From Acetobacteraceae bacterium (lineage in GTDB: Bacteria; Pseudomonadota; Alphaproteobacteria; Zavarziniales; Zavarziniaceae), in assembly GCA_947379865.1 (NCBI GenBank), contig CANCOY010000047.1, positions 1-28,153 of the forward strand: DNA of 28,153 nt, given 5' to 3'. Positions 14,951-24,311 of this stretch are shown piece after piece (the stretch's first letter is position 1; each line of letters starts with the position of its first letter). Below the pieces are notes generated by a model that was given only the letters and a program-made list of their open reading frames with translations, searched no databases and had not been told where the DNA came from. Made by a program: the position numbers and the translations under genes.

Positions 14951-15955
14951 TCAGCGCAGCGGGGCGACGAGGCGCGTGATCACGTCGCGCACGGTCACTC
15001 CCTCGGCGCGGGCGGCAAAGGTCAGGGCCATGCGATGGCGCAGGATCGGCTGTGCCAGATCGATCACGTCGTCCACCGACGGGGCCAGGCGGCCATCCAG
15101 CAGGGCGCGCGCCCGCACGGCCAGCATCAGGGCCTGGGCGGCACGTGGGCCCGGTCCCCAGGCGATATCGGCCGTCGGGCCATCGGGCGCATTGCCCTCG
15201 CCACCTGGCCGCGCAGACCGTACCAGGGTGAGGATCGCTTCCAGCACCGTCTCGCCCACTGGCAGGCGGCGCACCAGGTGCTGGGCCGCCAGCAGTTCAT
15301 CGGCGGTCAGCACCGCTTCGGCAACGGCGTCGTCTGTCCCGGTGGTGGCAAGCAGCATCTGCCGCTCGGCGTCACGGTCGGGATAATCGACATCGATCTG
15401 CAGCAGGAAGCGGTCCAACTGCGCCTCGGGCAGGGGATAGGTGCCTTCCTGGTCGATGGGGTTCTGGGTCGCCAGAACGTGAAAGGGGCGGGGCAGGGCA
15501 TGGCGCTGGCCGGCGACCGAGACCTGCTTTTCCTGCATGGCCTCAAGCAGGGCCGACTGGGTGCGCGGGCTGGCGCGGTTGATTTCGTCGGCCATCAGCA
15601 ACTGGCAGAACACCGGCCCTGGCAGAAAGCGGAAAGCCCGGCGCCCCCCCTCGCCCTCTTCGAGGATTTCGGAGCCAAGGATATCGGCTGGCATCAGGTC
15701 GGGCGTGAACTGGATGCGCCGGTTGTCGAGGCCCAGCACCTGGCCCAGCGTCTCTACCAGACGGGTCTTGGCAAGGCCGGGCAGGCCCACCAGCAGGCCA
15801 TGCCCGCCAGACAGCACCGTGACCAGCGTCTCCTCGATGATCCGTTCCTGACCGAAGATGATCCGGCCAATGGAATCGCGCACGCGGGCGACTTTTGCGC
15901 CAACGGCTTCGATCTCTTGGACGAGGCTGTCGTCCACTTCGCTTAAATGTGCCAT
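14951..15955 (-). CDS. MoxR-family AAA+ ATPase
   Basis: This 334-residue AAA+ protein of the MoxR/RavA clade is the first gene of the four-gene block. Walker A is GLPGLAKT (57-64), Walker B is LLMADEIN (119-126), sensor 1 is ATQNP (162-166), and the LDRF segment is at 180-183. A C-terminal lid domain follows. MoxR ATPases act as chaperone-like remodelling machines, for example in metal insertion or assembly of enzymes and envelope complexes. The frame is open to 16015, but the ATG at 15955 (MAHLSEVDDSLV) gives the usual family N-terminus. The ribosome site is weak there. A TATACT box ends seven bases before this ATG, so a very short or absent leader is possible. Confidence 0.92.
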   Translation of the reverse strand: MAHLSEVDDSLVQEIEAVGAKVARVRDSIGRIIFGQERIIEETLVTVLSGGHGLLVGLPGLAKTRLVETLGQVLGLDNRRIQFTPDLMPADILGSEILEEGEGGRRAFRFLPGPVFCQLLMADEINRASPRTQSALLEAMQEKQVSVAGQRHALPRPFHVLATQNPIDQEGTYPLPEAQLDRFLLQIDVDYPDRDAERQMLLATTGTDDAVAEAVLTADELLAAQHLVRRLPVGETVLEAILTLVRSARPGGEGNAPDGPTADIAWGPGPRAAQALMLAVRARALLDGRLAPSVDDVIDLAQPILRHRMALTFAARAEGVTVRDVITRLVAPLR

Positions 15956-16026
15956 TGGGCCTAGTATATTGTGGTCAGGGGGCGAAAGCCTATCCCCCGA
16001 TTCAGCACTTGTCACATTAAGGAAAG
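15956..16026. promoter_or_regulatory. Divergent promoter region between moxR and the DUF1285 gene
   Basis: This 71-bp gap must hold promoters for both directions. On the minus strand, TATACT at 15963-15968 resembles a -10 box and would start transcription at or next to the MoxR ATG; no clear -35 was found. On the plus strand, TTGTGG (15969-15974) and TATCCC (15991-15996) with a 16-bp spacer are a weak candidate pair. AAGGA at 16019-16023 is the ribosome site of the DUF1285 gene. Confidence 0.3.
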
Positions 16027-16641
16027 ATGATGGAGCCCCAGCCGATACCCAATGCCGCCGAGCGCCTTGTGGCCGGCCTTAAGGCGGCGCTGGCAGGCGG
16101 CGCCGACGAGATCCGGGCACGCGGCCTGCCGCCTGTGCATTTGTGGAATCCGCCCTTCTGCGGCGACATCGACATGCGAATCGCCCGGGATGGCACGTGG
16201 TACTACATGGGCTCCCCCATCGGGCGAAAGCCCATGGTGCGGATGTTCTCCTCCATCCTGCGTCATGATGACGATGGGAAATACTATCTGGTCACGCCGG
16301 TTGAGAAGGTCGGCATCATTGTTGATGACGCGCCCCTGCTGGCGGTGGAACTGACGGTGGAGGGTGAGGGGACGGCGCGCATCCTGGCCTTCCGCACCCA
16401 GGTTGATGATGTGGTGGTGGCGGATGCCGACCATCCGCTCCGGGTTGCCATCGATCCTGTCAGCGGCGAACCGGCGCCCTATGTGCTGGTGCGCGACCGG
16501 CTTGAGGCGCTGATTGCGCGGCCCGTCTTTTACGAGCTGGTCGACCTTGCCGAAGAGCGGGAGGTGGATGGCGTGCTCAGCCTTGGCCTGTGGAGCGCCG
16601 GCACGTTCTTTGTCCTTGGCCCTGTCGAGGTCGCGCCATGA
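16027..16641 (+). CDS. DUF1285 family protein
   Basis: This 204-residue soluble protein matches DUF1285, a widespread proteobacterial family of unknown function. Features seen include the early PPVHLWNPPFCGDIDMRIARDG segment (about 35-56, shown here by its ends PPVHLW and MRIARDG) and YYLVTPVEKVGIIVDDAP in the middle, both typical of the family. Two ATGs stand together at 16027 and 16030; the second sits at better spacing (six bases) from AAGGA and may be the true start. Its stop overlaps the NUDIX start by four bases (ATGA), so the two are co-translated. The gene order DUF1285, NUDIX, DUF6111, CCA enzyme is familiar from other Alphaproteobacteria. Confidence 0.85.
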   Translation: MMEPQPIPNAAERLVAGLKAALAGGADEIRARGLPPVHLWNPPFCGDIDMRIARDGTWYYMGSPIGRKPMVRMFSSILRHDDDGKYYLVTPVEKVGIIVDDAPLLAVELTVEGEGTARILAFRTQVDDVVVADADHPLRVAIDPVSGEPAPYVLVRDRLEALIARPVFYELVDLAEEREVDGVLSLGLWSAGTFFVLGPVEVAP

Positions 16642-17282
16642 ACCGGCCCCAGCGTCCCCCCTTGCGTGATCTGGTCACCACAAGGCTGGCCCCGCCGCCG
16701 CCGCCAGGCAAATTGCCCAAGGAACCGCCGGCGCGCGGCGATTACGACCTGACGCCAGCCCTGCGCGAGACCCTGCCGCAGGACCGGGCGCTGCGCCATG
16801 CGGCGGTTCTGGTCCCCATCATCGATCATGCCCATGGTGCCACGGTCCTGCTGACCCAGCGTACCAAGCACCTGAAGAACCATGCCGGCCAGGTGAGTTT
16901 CCCCGGCGGCCGGGTGGAAGAGAGCGACGCTGGTGCCGTGGCGGCCGCCCTGCGCGAGACAGCCGAGGAAATCGGCCTCGCTGAAAGCTTCATCGAGGTG
17001 ATCGGTCAGCTTGACGCCTATGAGACAGGGACCGGCTTTCACATCACCCCGGTGGTGGGGCTGGTGCGCCCGGGTTTTACCCTGGCGCTGGATGCCTTCG
17101 AGGTGGAGGCCGCCTTCGAGGTCTCGCTTGACCATATCCTCGACGTCGCCAGCCACGAGCGGCGCTCTGGCTTCTGGCAGGGCACGGAGCGGCATTATTG
17201 GGTGATCGCCCATCCCGAGCGGTACATCTGGGGGGCGACCGCCGGAATGCTGGTTGACCTTGCGCGCAAGCTTGCCGATTGA
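16638..17282 (+). CDS. NUDIX hydrolase, CoA pyrophosphatase type
   Basis: This 214-residue NUDIX protein belongs to the NudL/CoAse subgroup, which cleaves coenzyme A and related pyrophosphates to 3',5'-ADP and phosphopantetheine. The subgroup signature LLTQRTKHLKNHAGQ is followed by VSFPGGRVEESD (about 71-97), and the NUDIX box continues to RETAEEIGL (106-114), with its metal-binding glutamates present. The frame is open back to 16590, but the ATG at 16638 overlaps the DUF1285 stop and is preferred. No membrane segment is present. The tight coupling to DUF1285 suggests shared regulation, not necessarily shared function. Confidence 0.88.
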   Translation: MNRPQRPPLRDLVTTRLAPPPPPGKLPKEPPARGDYDLTPALRETLPQDRALRHAAVLVPIIDHAHGATVLLTQRTKHLKNHAGQVSFPGGRVEESDAGAVAAALRETAEEIGLAESFIEVIGQLDAYETGTGFHITPVVGLVRPGFTLALDAFEVEAAFEVSLDHILDVASHERRSGFWQGTERHYWVIAHPERYIWGATAGMLVDLARKLAD

Positions 17283-17294
17283 GGGGCTGCAATC

Positions 17295-17558
17295 ATGGTG
17301 CGCGTGTTTCTTGAAATTGTCCTGCCTGTGCTGGTGCCGTTTCTTGCCTATCACCTCTGGCTGCGGCTGAAGGGTAGGCGGGCAACGCTGCGCGGCCTTG
17401 CCATGACGCTTGCCGTGGCACTTGGCCTTGCCGCCGTCTCGCTTCTCAGTCTTTCCCAGTTCGGGGGCGCCCCCCCTGGCACTGTCTATGTTCCAGCCCA
17501 TCTGGATGCTGCTGGCAAACTGGTTCCCGGCCAGTTTGTGCCAGAGGCTGTGCCATGA
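17295..17558 (+). CDS. DUF6111 family small membrane protein
   Basis: This 87-residue protein has two hydrophobic helices (about 4-22 and 34-54) with a basic KGRRATLR loop between them, then a Pro/Gly-rich tail (GAPPGTVYVPAHLDAAGK). Its size, layout and place between the NUDIX and CCA genes match DUF6111, a small alphaproteobacterial family with no known function. The last four bases overlap the CCA start (ATGA), so it is likely translated together with it. Confidence 0.75.
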   Translation: MVRVFLEIVLPVLVPFLAYHLWLRLKGRRATLRGLAMTLAVALGLAAVSLLSLSQFGGAPPGTVYVPAHLDAAGKLVPGQFVPEAVP

Positions 17559-18805
17559 GTGGCACCGTCAGCATGCCCTGGATGGACAAGGCACCGGCCC
17601 GTGCCCTGGTGGCAGCCCTTGGGGCAGGCGGGGCCAGAGTGCGGTTTGTGGGCGGGTGCGTGCGTGATGCCCTGATCGGCCGGGAGCCGGTAGACATTGA
17701 TCTGGCAACCACGGAGCCCCCCGAAACCGTTCTTGGTCGTCTGAAGGCGGCGGGGATCAAGGCAGTGCCCACGGGCCTTGCCCATGGCACCGTGACCGCC
17801 GTGATTGATCATGAACCTTATGAGGTTACTACCCTGCGGCGCGATGTGGCAACTGATGGGCGCCATGCCGTTGTTGCCTACACCGACGATTGGCAGGCCG
17901 ATGCCGAGCGCCGCGATTTCACCATCAACGCGATCTATGCCGACCCGGATGGTGCCCTGTTCGATCCTGTCGGAGGCGTGGCCGACCTGGCGGCGCAGCG
18001 GGTGCGCTTTGTCGGAGACCCTGGGCGGCGTATCGCCGAGGATTACCTGCGGGTGCTGCGCTATTTCCGCTTTCATGCGCGGTTTGGCGGTGGCATGCCT
18101 GATGAGGCGGCGCTGGCCGCCTGTGCTGCCGCGCGGAACAGCCTGGGGCGCCTGTCGGCAGAGCGGGTGGCCGCTGAACTGCTGAAGCTTCTTGGGCTGG
18201 AGGACCCCATGCCGGGCCTTGGCCCCATGCGTGCCACGGGGGTCCTTGCGGCCCTGGTGCCTGAGGTTGTGGCGCCCGACCGCCTGGTGCGTCTGGTGGC
18301 GATCGAGGAGGATCTGGGTCTTGCCGACGCCGTGCGCCGGCTTGGCAGCCTGCTGCCCGATGCCACGGCCGCTAATGGGGTCGGCCAGCGCCTGAAACTC
18401 TCCAATGCCGACAAGGCGCGCCTGGTTGCCATGCACGCACTTGCCCCCACCATCCTGCCCGACATGACGGTGCGCGCCATGCGACGCTGGCTGCATGCGG
18501 TGGGGAGCCGGGGTTTTGCGGACCTTGTCCTGCTGCACTGGGCCGCCGGCACCGGGCATGGCGATGACGCCGCCTGGCGCACGGCCTTGTCCATCGGTAG
18601 GTCATGGACGCCCCAGCGCCTGCCCGTGAAGGGTGAGGATCTGGTTGCCGCCGGCATGGCTGCGGGCCCGGATGTCGGCGTGAAACTGGCAGAGGTGGAA
18701 CGCTGGTGGGTCGATCAGGACTTCCGGCCCGACCGTGCGGCCTGCCTGGCCGAGATCAAGAGGCTTGTTGCCACAAGCGGCACGGCATCAGAGGGACGAG
18801 CATGA
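17555..18805 (+). CDS. cca: CCA tRNA nucleotidyltransferase
   Basis: This 416-residue class II nucleotidyltransferase adds or repairs the 3' CCA of tRNAs. The head domain holds GGCVRD (33-38), the catalytic aspartates D47 and D49 in VDIDLAT, and RRDFTINAIY (119-128). Next come the FDPVGGVADL segment and the neck region with RIAEDYLRVLRYFRFHARFG. The tail beyond about residue 200 is the usual alphaproteobacterial helical part without an HD domain. A poly(A) polymerase role (PcnB) is unlikely given the size and motifs. It starts within the DUF6111 stop and its end overlaps the aminotransferase start. Confidence 0.93.
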   Translation: MSGTVSMPWMDKAPARALVAALGAGGARVRFVGGCVRDALIGREPVDIDLATTEPPETVLGRLKAAGIKAVPTGLAHGTVTAVIDHEPYEVTTLRRDVATDGRHAVVAYTDDWQADAERRDFTINAIYADPDGALFDPVGGVADLAAQRVRFVGDPGRRIAEDYLRVLRYFRFHARFGGGMPDEAALAACAAARNSLGRLSAERVAAELLKLLGLEDPMPGLGPMRATGVLAALVPEVVAPDRLVRLVAIEEDLGLADAVRRLGSLLPDATAANGVGQRLKLSNADKARLVAMHALAPTILPDMTVRAMRRWLHAVGSRGFADLVLLHWAAGTGHGDDAAWRTALSIGRSWTPQRLPVKGEDLVAAGMAAGPDVGVKLAEVERWWVDQDFRPDRAACLAEIKRLVATSGTASEGRA

Positions 18806-19980
18806 AATATTCCCCCCTTGTCGAGCGCATCGGTGGCGACGGCTCCAACGCGTGGGAAATCCATTACCGGGGCATGCGGCGCGTGCGGGCGGGCGAAGAC
18901 GTGATCATGCTGTCGATCGGGGATCCTGATTTCGATACGCCGGCCCCCGTCGTTGCCGCCGCCAAGCAGGCGCTGGACCGGGGCCGCACCCATTATCCCG
19001 AGATTGTCGGGGAGCTGCCGCTGCGTCAGGCGATTGCGGACTATCATCTCAAGACAAACGGGCAGGATGCCCAACCGGATCAGATCGTGGTGTTGGCTGG
19101 CGCCCAGTGCGCCCTGTTCGCGGCGGCCATGTGTGTGCTGGCCCCGGGGGACGAGGTGATCGCGCTGGAGCCCATGTATGTGACCTATGAGGCTGTGGTG
19201 GGCGCCACGGGGGCGGACCTGAAAATGGTGCCCCTGCGGGCGGAACGGGGCTTCCACCTCGACCCGGCGGACCTTGAGGCCGCCATTGGCCCGCGCACCC
19301 GGGCTATCATGATCAGCAGCCCCAACAATCCCACCGGGGCCGTGATGACCCGGGCCGAGACCGAGGCCATTGCCGCCATCGCCCGCGCTCACGACCTCTG
19401 GGTGCTCTCGGATGAGGTCTATGCGTCCCTCGTCTTCACCGACGACCGGGTCTCCATTGCCAGCCTGCCGGGCATGGCCGAGCGCACGGCCACGGTTTCC
19501 AGCCTGTCCAAGTCCCATGCCATGACCGGCTGGCGGGTCGGCTGGGTGGTGGGCCCGGTGGAACTGGCCCGTCATGTGGCAAAGCTGGCGCTGTGCATGC
19601 TCTATGGTTCGCCGCCCTTTGTGCAGGACGCGGCGCTTGCCGCCCTCACCGACCCCGTCGCCATTGCCGAGGTGGCGCGCCTGCACGACACCATCCGGGC
19701 CAGGCGCGATCTGGTCTTTGCCCGGCTGAATCAGGTGCCGCGCCTTGCCCTGCACCGCCCGGAAGGCTCGATGTTCATGTTGCTGGATGTACGCCAGACG
19801 GGGCTTTCCGCCTTCGCCTTCGCCGATCGTCTGCTGGCTGAGGAGGCGGTGGCCGTTCTGCCGGGCGATGCCTTTGGCCCCAATGCCGAGGGCCATGTGC
19901 GGATCAGCCTTGGTCTCGACGCCAGCCTGCTGGAGACGGCCTGCGCGCGCATGGCCGCCTTTGTCGGCCGGCTGCCCTGA
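18802..19980 (+). CDS. PLP-dependent aminotransferase, arginine:pyruvate transaminase (AruH)-like
   Basis: This 392-residue fold-type I aminotransferase has the PLP lysine K237 in SLSKSHAMTGWRVGW, with N175/N176 in SSPNNPTGA, D204 in LSDEVY and R245 also in place. The N-terminus (MKYSPLVERIGGDGSNAWEI) and segments such as VVLAGAQCALFAAAM, EPMYVTYEAV and LALCMLYGSPPFVQDA closely resemble Pseudomonas AruH, which moves the amino group of L-arginine to pyruvate, giving 2-ketoarginine. No aruI or guanidinobutyrase gene is nearby, so the substrate remains inference, and aspartate or other amino acids are possible. The frame is open to 18706, but the ATG at 18802 is preceded by GAGGGACGAGC and overlaps the CCA stop (ATGA). 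Confidence 0.85.
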   Translation: MKYSPLVERIGGDGSNAWEIHYRGMRRVRAGEDVIMLSIGDPDFDTPAPVVAAAKQALDRGRTHYPEIVGELPLRQAIADYHLKTNGQDAQPDQIVVLAGAQCALFAAAMCVLAPGDEVIALEPMYVTYEAVVGATGADLKMVPLRAERGFHLDPADLEAAIGPRTRAIMISSPNNPTGAVMTRAETEAIAAIARAHDLWVLSDEVYASLVFTDDRVSIASLPGMAERTATVSSLSKSHAMTGWRVGWVVGPVELARHVAKLALCMLYGSPPFVQDAALAALTDPVAIAEVARLHDTIRARRDLVFARLNQVPRLALHRPEGSMFMLLDVRQTGLSAFAFADRLLAEEAVAVLPGDAFGPNAEGHVRISLGLDASLLETACARMAAFVGRLP

Positions 19981-20154
19981 ACGGATCGCGACATTTGGTC
20001 CCGTCCCATGCACCGTCTGGTTGGATTATCGAAAAAACCAGCAGGCATATGGCTCTGCGGCGCGGTGTCGCATGTTGCGCATTGCTGGACATCGGCCTGT
20101 GTTGGTGCGACAAGAACCCAACATTTCTGGCAATAGCCTAGTAGGAAACCGTCC

Positions 20155-20688
20155 ATGGCGGAAACGAATGCATCGGGTGCCCACGGCGCTGAGCCTACGC
20201 GCCGTGATTTTCTCTACGTCGCTGCAGCCGGCATGGGTGCCGTCGCGGTTGGCTCGGCCGTCTGGCCGCTGATCAACCAGATGAACCCGTCTGCCGACGT
20301 GCTGGCCCTGTCCTCGACCGAGGTGAACATCGGCAATGTTGCCGTGGGCGCTTCGATCACGGTTGTCTGGCGTGGCAAGCCCGTGTTTGTCCGTCACCGC
20401 AGCGACGCCGAGATCAAGGCCGCGAACGACGTCAACCTGGCCGATCTCAAGGATCCCCAGCCCGACGCCAAGCGCGTGACCAAGCCGGAATGGCTGATCG
20501 TGCTCGGCGTCTGCACCCATCTGGGCTGCGTGCCGCTGGGCTACCAGGGTGAGTATGGCGGGTACTTCTGCCCCTGCCATGGCTCGACCTATGACACATC
20601 CGGTCGTATCCGGAAGGGACCTGCGCCCCTCAATCTTGAGGTGCCGCAGTATTCCTTCCTGACCGACACAACCGTCCGCATCGGCTGA
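20155..20688 (+). CDS. petA: Ubiquinol-cytochrome c reductase, Rieske iron-sulfur subunit
   Basis: This 177-residue protein is the Rieske subunit of the cytochrome bc1 complex, which passes electrons from ubiquinol to cytochrome c1 across the inner membrane. A twin-arginine export signal (TRRDFLYVAAAGMGAVAVG, 15-33) also serves as the membrane anchor. The [2Fe-2S] ligands are in CTHLGC (120-125) and CPCHGS (139-144), with the closing Cys pair of the disulfide present. The ribosome site is TAGGA, twelve bases before the ATG. A 174-bp gap upstream must carry the petABC promoter. There TGTTGG-N12-CCAACA makes a short inverted repeat, but no convincing -35/-10 pair was seen. Confidence 0.96.
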   Translation: MAETNASGAHGAEPTRRDFLYVAAAGMGAVAVGSAVWPLINQMNPSADVLALSSTEVNIGNVAVGASITVVWRGKPVFVRHRSDAEIKAANDVNLADLKDPQPDAKRVTKPEWLIVLGVCTHLGCVPLGYQGEYGGYFCPCHGSTYDTSGRIRKGPAPLNLEVPQYSFLTDTTVRIG

Positions 20689-20701
20689 GAGGCGTCGCCC
20701 C

Positions 20702-21961
20702 ATGAGCGCCAGCACCTTCCAGACCAACTCCAAGGCCATCAAGTGGATCGAAAGCCGGCTGCCGGTGATCTCCTTTGTGCATGAGAGCCTGGTCGTCTAT
20801 CCGACACCGAAGAACCTGAATTACTGGTGGAACTTCGGCTCCCTCGCCGGCATCGCGCTGGTGATCCAGATCGTGACGGGCATCGTTCTGTCGATGCACT
20901 ACACGCCGCACGTCAGCCTCGCCTTCAACAGCGTCGAGCACATCATGCGCGACGTGAATTACGGCTGGCTGCTGCGCTACATTCACGCCAATGGCGCCTC
21001 GATGTTCTTCATCGTGGTCTATGTCCACATCTGCCGCGGTCTCTATTTCGGGTCCTACAAGGCCCCACGAGAGATTTTGTGGTGGCTGGGTCTGGTGATC
21101 TTCCTGCTCATGATGGCAACGGCCTTCATGGGCTATGTGCTGCCCTGGGGCCAGATGAGCTTCTGGGGCGCGACGGTCATCACCAACCTGTTCTCTGCCT
21201 TCCCCGTGGTTGGCAAGAGCATCGTGACTTGGCTCTGGGGAGGTTTCAGCGTTGACAATGCGACGCTCAACCGCTTCTACAGCCTGCACTTCCTGCTGCC
21301 GTTCGCGATTGTAGGCGTTGTGGTTGTGCACATCTGGGCGCTGCACACGACCAAGTCGAACAATCCCCTCGGGATCGACATCAAGGGGCCGCAGGACACG
21401 CTGCCGTTCCATCCCTATTACACGGTCAAGGACATGTTCGGCCTTGGCGTGTTCATGACGGTCTTTGCGCTGTTCGTGTTCTTTGCGCCCAACTACATGG
21501 GCCATCCGGACAACTACATCCCGGCCAATCCGCTGGTGACGCCGGCGCATATCGTGCCTGAATGGTACTTCCTGCCCTATTACGCGATCCTGCGCTCCGT
21601 GCCGGACAAGCTGGGCGGTGTGGTGCTGATGTTCGGCTCGATCCTGCTGATGTTTGCCATGCCCTGGCTCGACTTCTCGCGCGTCCGCTCGGCCCGTTTC
21701 CGCCCGATCTTCAAGCAGGCCTATTGGCTATTCGTGATCAACGCGGTGGTCCTGGGCTATATCGGCGGGCAGCCGCCGGAAGGCATGTACATCATCATCG
21801 GCCGTATCGCGACGACCTACTACTTCGTGCACCTTCTGGTTCTGGTGCCGCTGATCAGCCTGTTCGAGCGGCCCTTGCCGTTGCCGGAAAGCATCAGCAA
21901 CGCCGTTCTCGGTGGTAGCGCTGTGCCCAAGGGTGCGGCTGCCGCACCCGAAAAGCACTAA
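20702..21961 (+). CDS. petB: Cytochrome b of the bc1 complex
   Basis: This 419-residue protein is the full-length cytochrome b, with eight predicted membrane helices. The four haem-ligand histidines are H95 and H109 in helix B and H196 and H210 in helix D, each pair 14 apart as in bacterial bc1. The Qo-site PEWY motif is at 286-289. It is a fused b/IV-type polypeptide, as usual in Alphaproteobacteria, not the split b6/IV form. It begins 13 bp after petA with a GAGAGG ribosome site, and lies in the canonical petABC order. Confidence 0.97.
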   Translation: MSASTFQTNSKAIKWIESRLPVISFVHESLVVYPTPKNLNYWWNFGSLAGIALVIQIVTGIVLSMHYTPHVSLAFNSVEHIMRDVNYGWLLRYIHANGASMFFIVVYVHICRGLYFGSYKAPREILWWLGLVIFLLMMATAFMGYVLPWGQMSFWGATVITNLFSAFPVVGKSIVTWLWGGFSVDNATLNRFYSLHFLLPFAIVGVVVVHIWALHTTKSNNPLGIDIKGPQDTLPFHPYYTVKDMFGLGVFMTVFALFVFFAPNYMGHPDNYIPANPLVTPAHIVPEWYFLPYYAILRSVPDKLGGVVLMFGSILLMFAMPWLDFSRVRSARFRPIFKQAYWLFVINAVVLGYIGGQPPEGMYIIIGRIATTYYFVHLLVLVPLISLFERPLPLPESISNAVLGGSAVPKGAAAAPEKH

Positions 21962-21975
21962 GGGCGGGTCGAGCC

Positions 21976-22773
21976 ATGAGGGGATCTAAGATCATGGATC
22001 AGCGTTGGATGCGTAAACTGGCGATTGGCGCCCTTGCCCTTGGCACCGTGGCCATCGCCAGTGGCGCGGCCTGGTCGTCCACCGGGCAGATGGAGCCGGC
22101 CGAGCAGGAATGGCACCATCAGGGCATCACCGGCACCTTCGACAAGGCGGCCGCACAGCGCGGCCTCCAGGTCTACAAGGAGGTCTGCTCGGCCTGCCAT
22201 TCGATGAACCTGGTTGCCTATCGCACTCTTGCCGACCTTGGGTATTCCGAGGAGCAGGTAAAGGCACTTGCCGCCGAGGCAGAGGTTCAGGACGGCCCGA
22301 ACGACGAGGGTGAAATGTTCACCCGTCCGGGTCGCCCCTATGACCACTTCAAGGCGCCCTTCGCGAACGAGAAGGCGGCCCGTGCGGCCAATGGCGGCGC
22401 TTATCCGCCGGACATGTCGCTGCTGGTCAAGGCACGTGAGGATGGCGAGAATTACATCTATGCCCTGCTCAACGGCTATGCCGATGCGCCGGCCGGGCAT
22501 GAGGTGCCGGAAGGCAAGTACTACAACCCGTACTATCCGGGCGGGAATATCTCCATGCCGCCGCCGCTTTCGGATGGCGCCGTGACCTACCAGGATGGTA
22601 CCGAGGCAACCCGGGCGCAGATGGCGCACGATGTCATCACCTTCCTGTCCTGGACGGCCGAGCCCAAGCTCGACGAGCGGCACCGGATGGGCGTGATCGT
22701 GGTCGCGTTCCTGGTGATCTTCACTGGCATCCTGTTCGCCGCTTATCGGCGGGTCTGGAAAGACGTTCACTGA
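21976..22773 (+). CDS. petC: Cytochrome c1 of the bc1 complex
   Basis: This 265-residue periplasmic c-type cytochrome is held by a C-terminal membrane helix (about 237-257, followed by RRVWKDVH). A Sec signal runs from about K14 to A32. The haem-binding CSACH is at 71-75 and the likely axial methionine is M194 in NISMPPPLSDG. It receives electrons from the Rieske centre and passes them to a soluble or membrane cytochrome c. Two starts are possible: ATG 21976 with AAGGGCGGG upstream, or ATG 21994 (MDQRWMRKL), both giving the same mature protein. A strong terminator follows. Confidence 0.96.
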   Translation: MRGSKIMDQRWMRKLAIGALALGTVAIASGAAWSSTGQMEPAEQEWHHQGITGTFDKAAAQRGLQVYKEVCSACHSMNLVAYRTLADLGYSEEQVKALAAEAEVQDGPNDEGEMFTRPGRPYDHFKAPFANEKAARAANGGAYPPDMSLLVKAREDGENYIYALLNGYADAPAGHEVPEGKYYNPYYPGGNISMPPPLSDGAVTYQDGTEATRAQMAHDVITFLSWTAEPKLDERHRMGVIVVAFLVIFTGILFAAYRRVWKDVH

Positions 22774-22797
22774 CAACTGGCCCGTGCGGGCCATGGC

Positions 22798-22834
22798 GCC
22801 CCCGGCCTTGCCAAGGCCGGGGGCGTTTTTGTTT
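22798..22834 (+). terminator. Strong rho-independent terminator after petABC
   Basis: A 12-bp perfect stem (22798-22809 with 22813-22824, GCCCCCGGCCTT and AAGGCCGGGGGC) closes on a three-base loop and is followed by GTTTTTGTTTG. A smaller hairpin, GGCCC-N4-GGGCC, lies just upstream at 22779-22792. It separates the respiratory operon from the methylthioadenosine genes, so mtnP should have its own promoter or depend on read-through. Confidence 0.93.
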
Positions 22835-22848
22835 GAGGGGGAAGACCC

Positions 22849-23724
<876 letters not shown>

Positions 23725-23763
23725 CCTTATTAATCTCTCGCCTTCATGCCCAGAGGGAACATC

Positions 23764-24300
23764 ATGAACGCCTATGACATCAAGGCCCAGGTCCGCAGCA
23801 TCCCCGGCTATCCCAAGGATGGGATCATCTTTCGCGACATCACCACCTTGCTGGCTGATGCGCGGGGTTTCCGCACGGTGATCGACCAGTTGGTCCAGCC
23901 GTTCGCCGGCCGTCGCATCGACAAGGTGGCAGGGATCGAGGCGCGCGGCTTCATCCTGGGCGGGGCGGTGGCGCACCAGTTGTCTGTCGGTTTCGTGCCT
24001 GTCCGCAAGAAGGGCAAGCTGCCCTGGACCACCGTGGGCGAGGATTATGCGCTGGAATACGGCACCGACCGGGTAGAGGTCCATGCCGATGCCATTGCGC
24101 CCGGTGAACAGGTGCTGCTGATCGACGACCTGATCGCCACGGGCGGCACCGCGGTGGCGGCCATCAAGCTGGTGGAAAAGCTTGGTGGCGTGGTGATGGC
24201 AGCGAGCTTTGTCATCGATCTGCCCGAGCTTGGCGGCCGCGCCCTTGTGGAACAGCGCGGCGTGCCCACGGTGGCGCTGATCGCCTTTGATGGCCACTGA
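23764..24300 (+). CDS. apt: Adenine phosphoribosyltransferase
   Basis: This 178-residue type I phosphoribosyltransferase joins adenine to PRPP, making AMP. The PRPP-binding loop is LLIDDLIATGGTA (118-130) and the N-terminal part shows SIPGYPKDGIIFRDITTLL and GIEARGFILGGAVA, which are diagnostic for Apt. The frame is open to 23746, but the ATG at 23764 has AGAGGG seven bases upstream and gives the usual length. Sitting between mtnP and mtnA, it salvages the adenine released by MtnP. Confidence 0.95.
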   Translation: MNAYDIKAQVRSIPGYPKDGIIFRDITTLLADARGFRTVIDQLVQPFAGRRIDKVAGIEARGFILGGAVAHQLSVGFVPVRKKGKLPWTTVGEDYALEYGTDRVEVHADAIAPGEQVLLIDDLIATGGTAVAAIKLVEKLGGVVMAASFVIDLPELGGRALVEQRGVPTVALIAFDGH

Positions 24301-24311
24301 GAGACACGACC

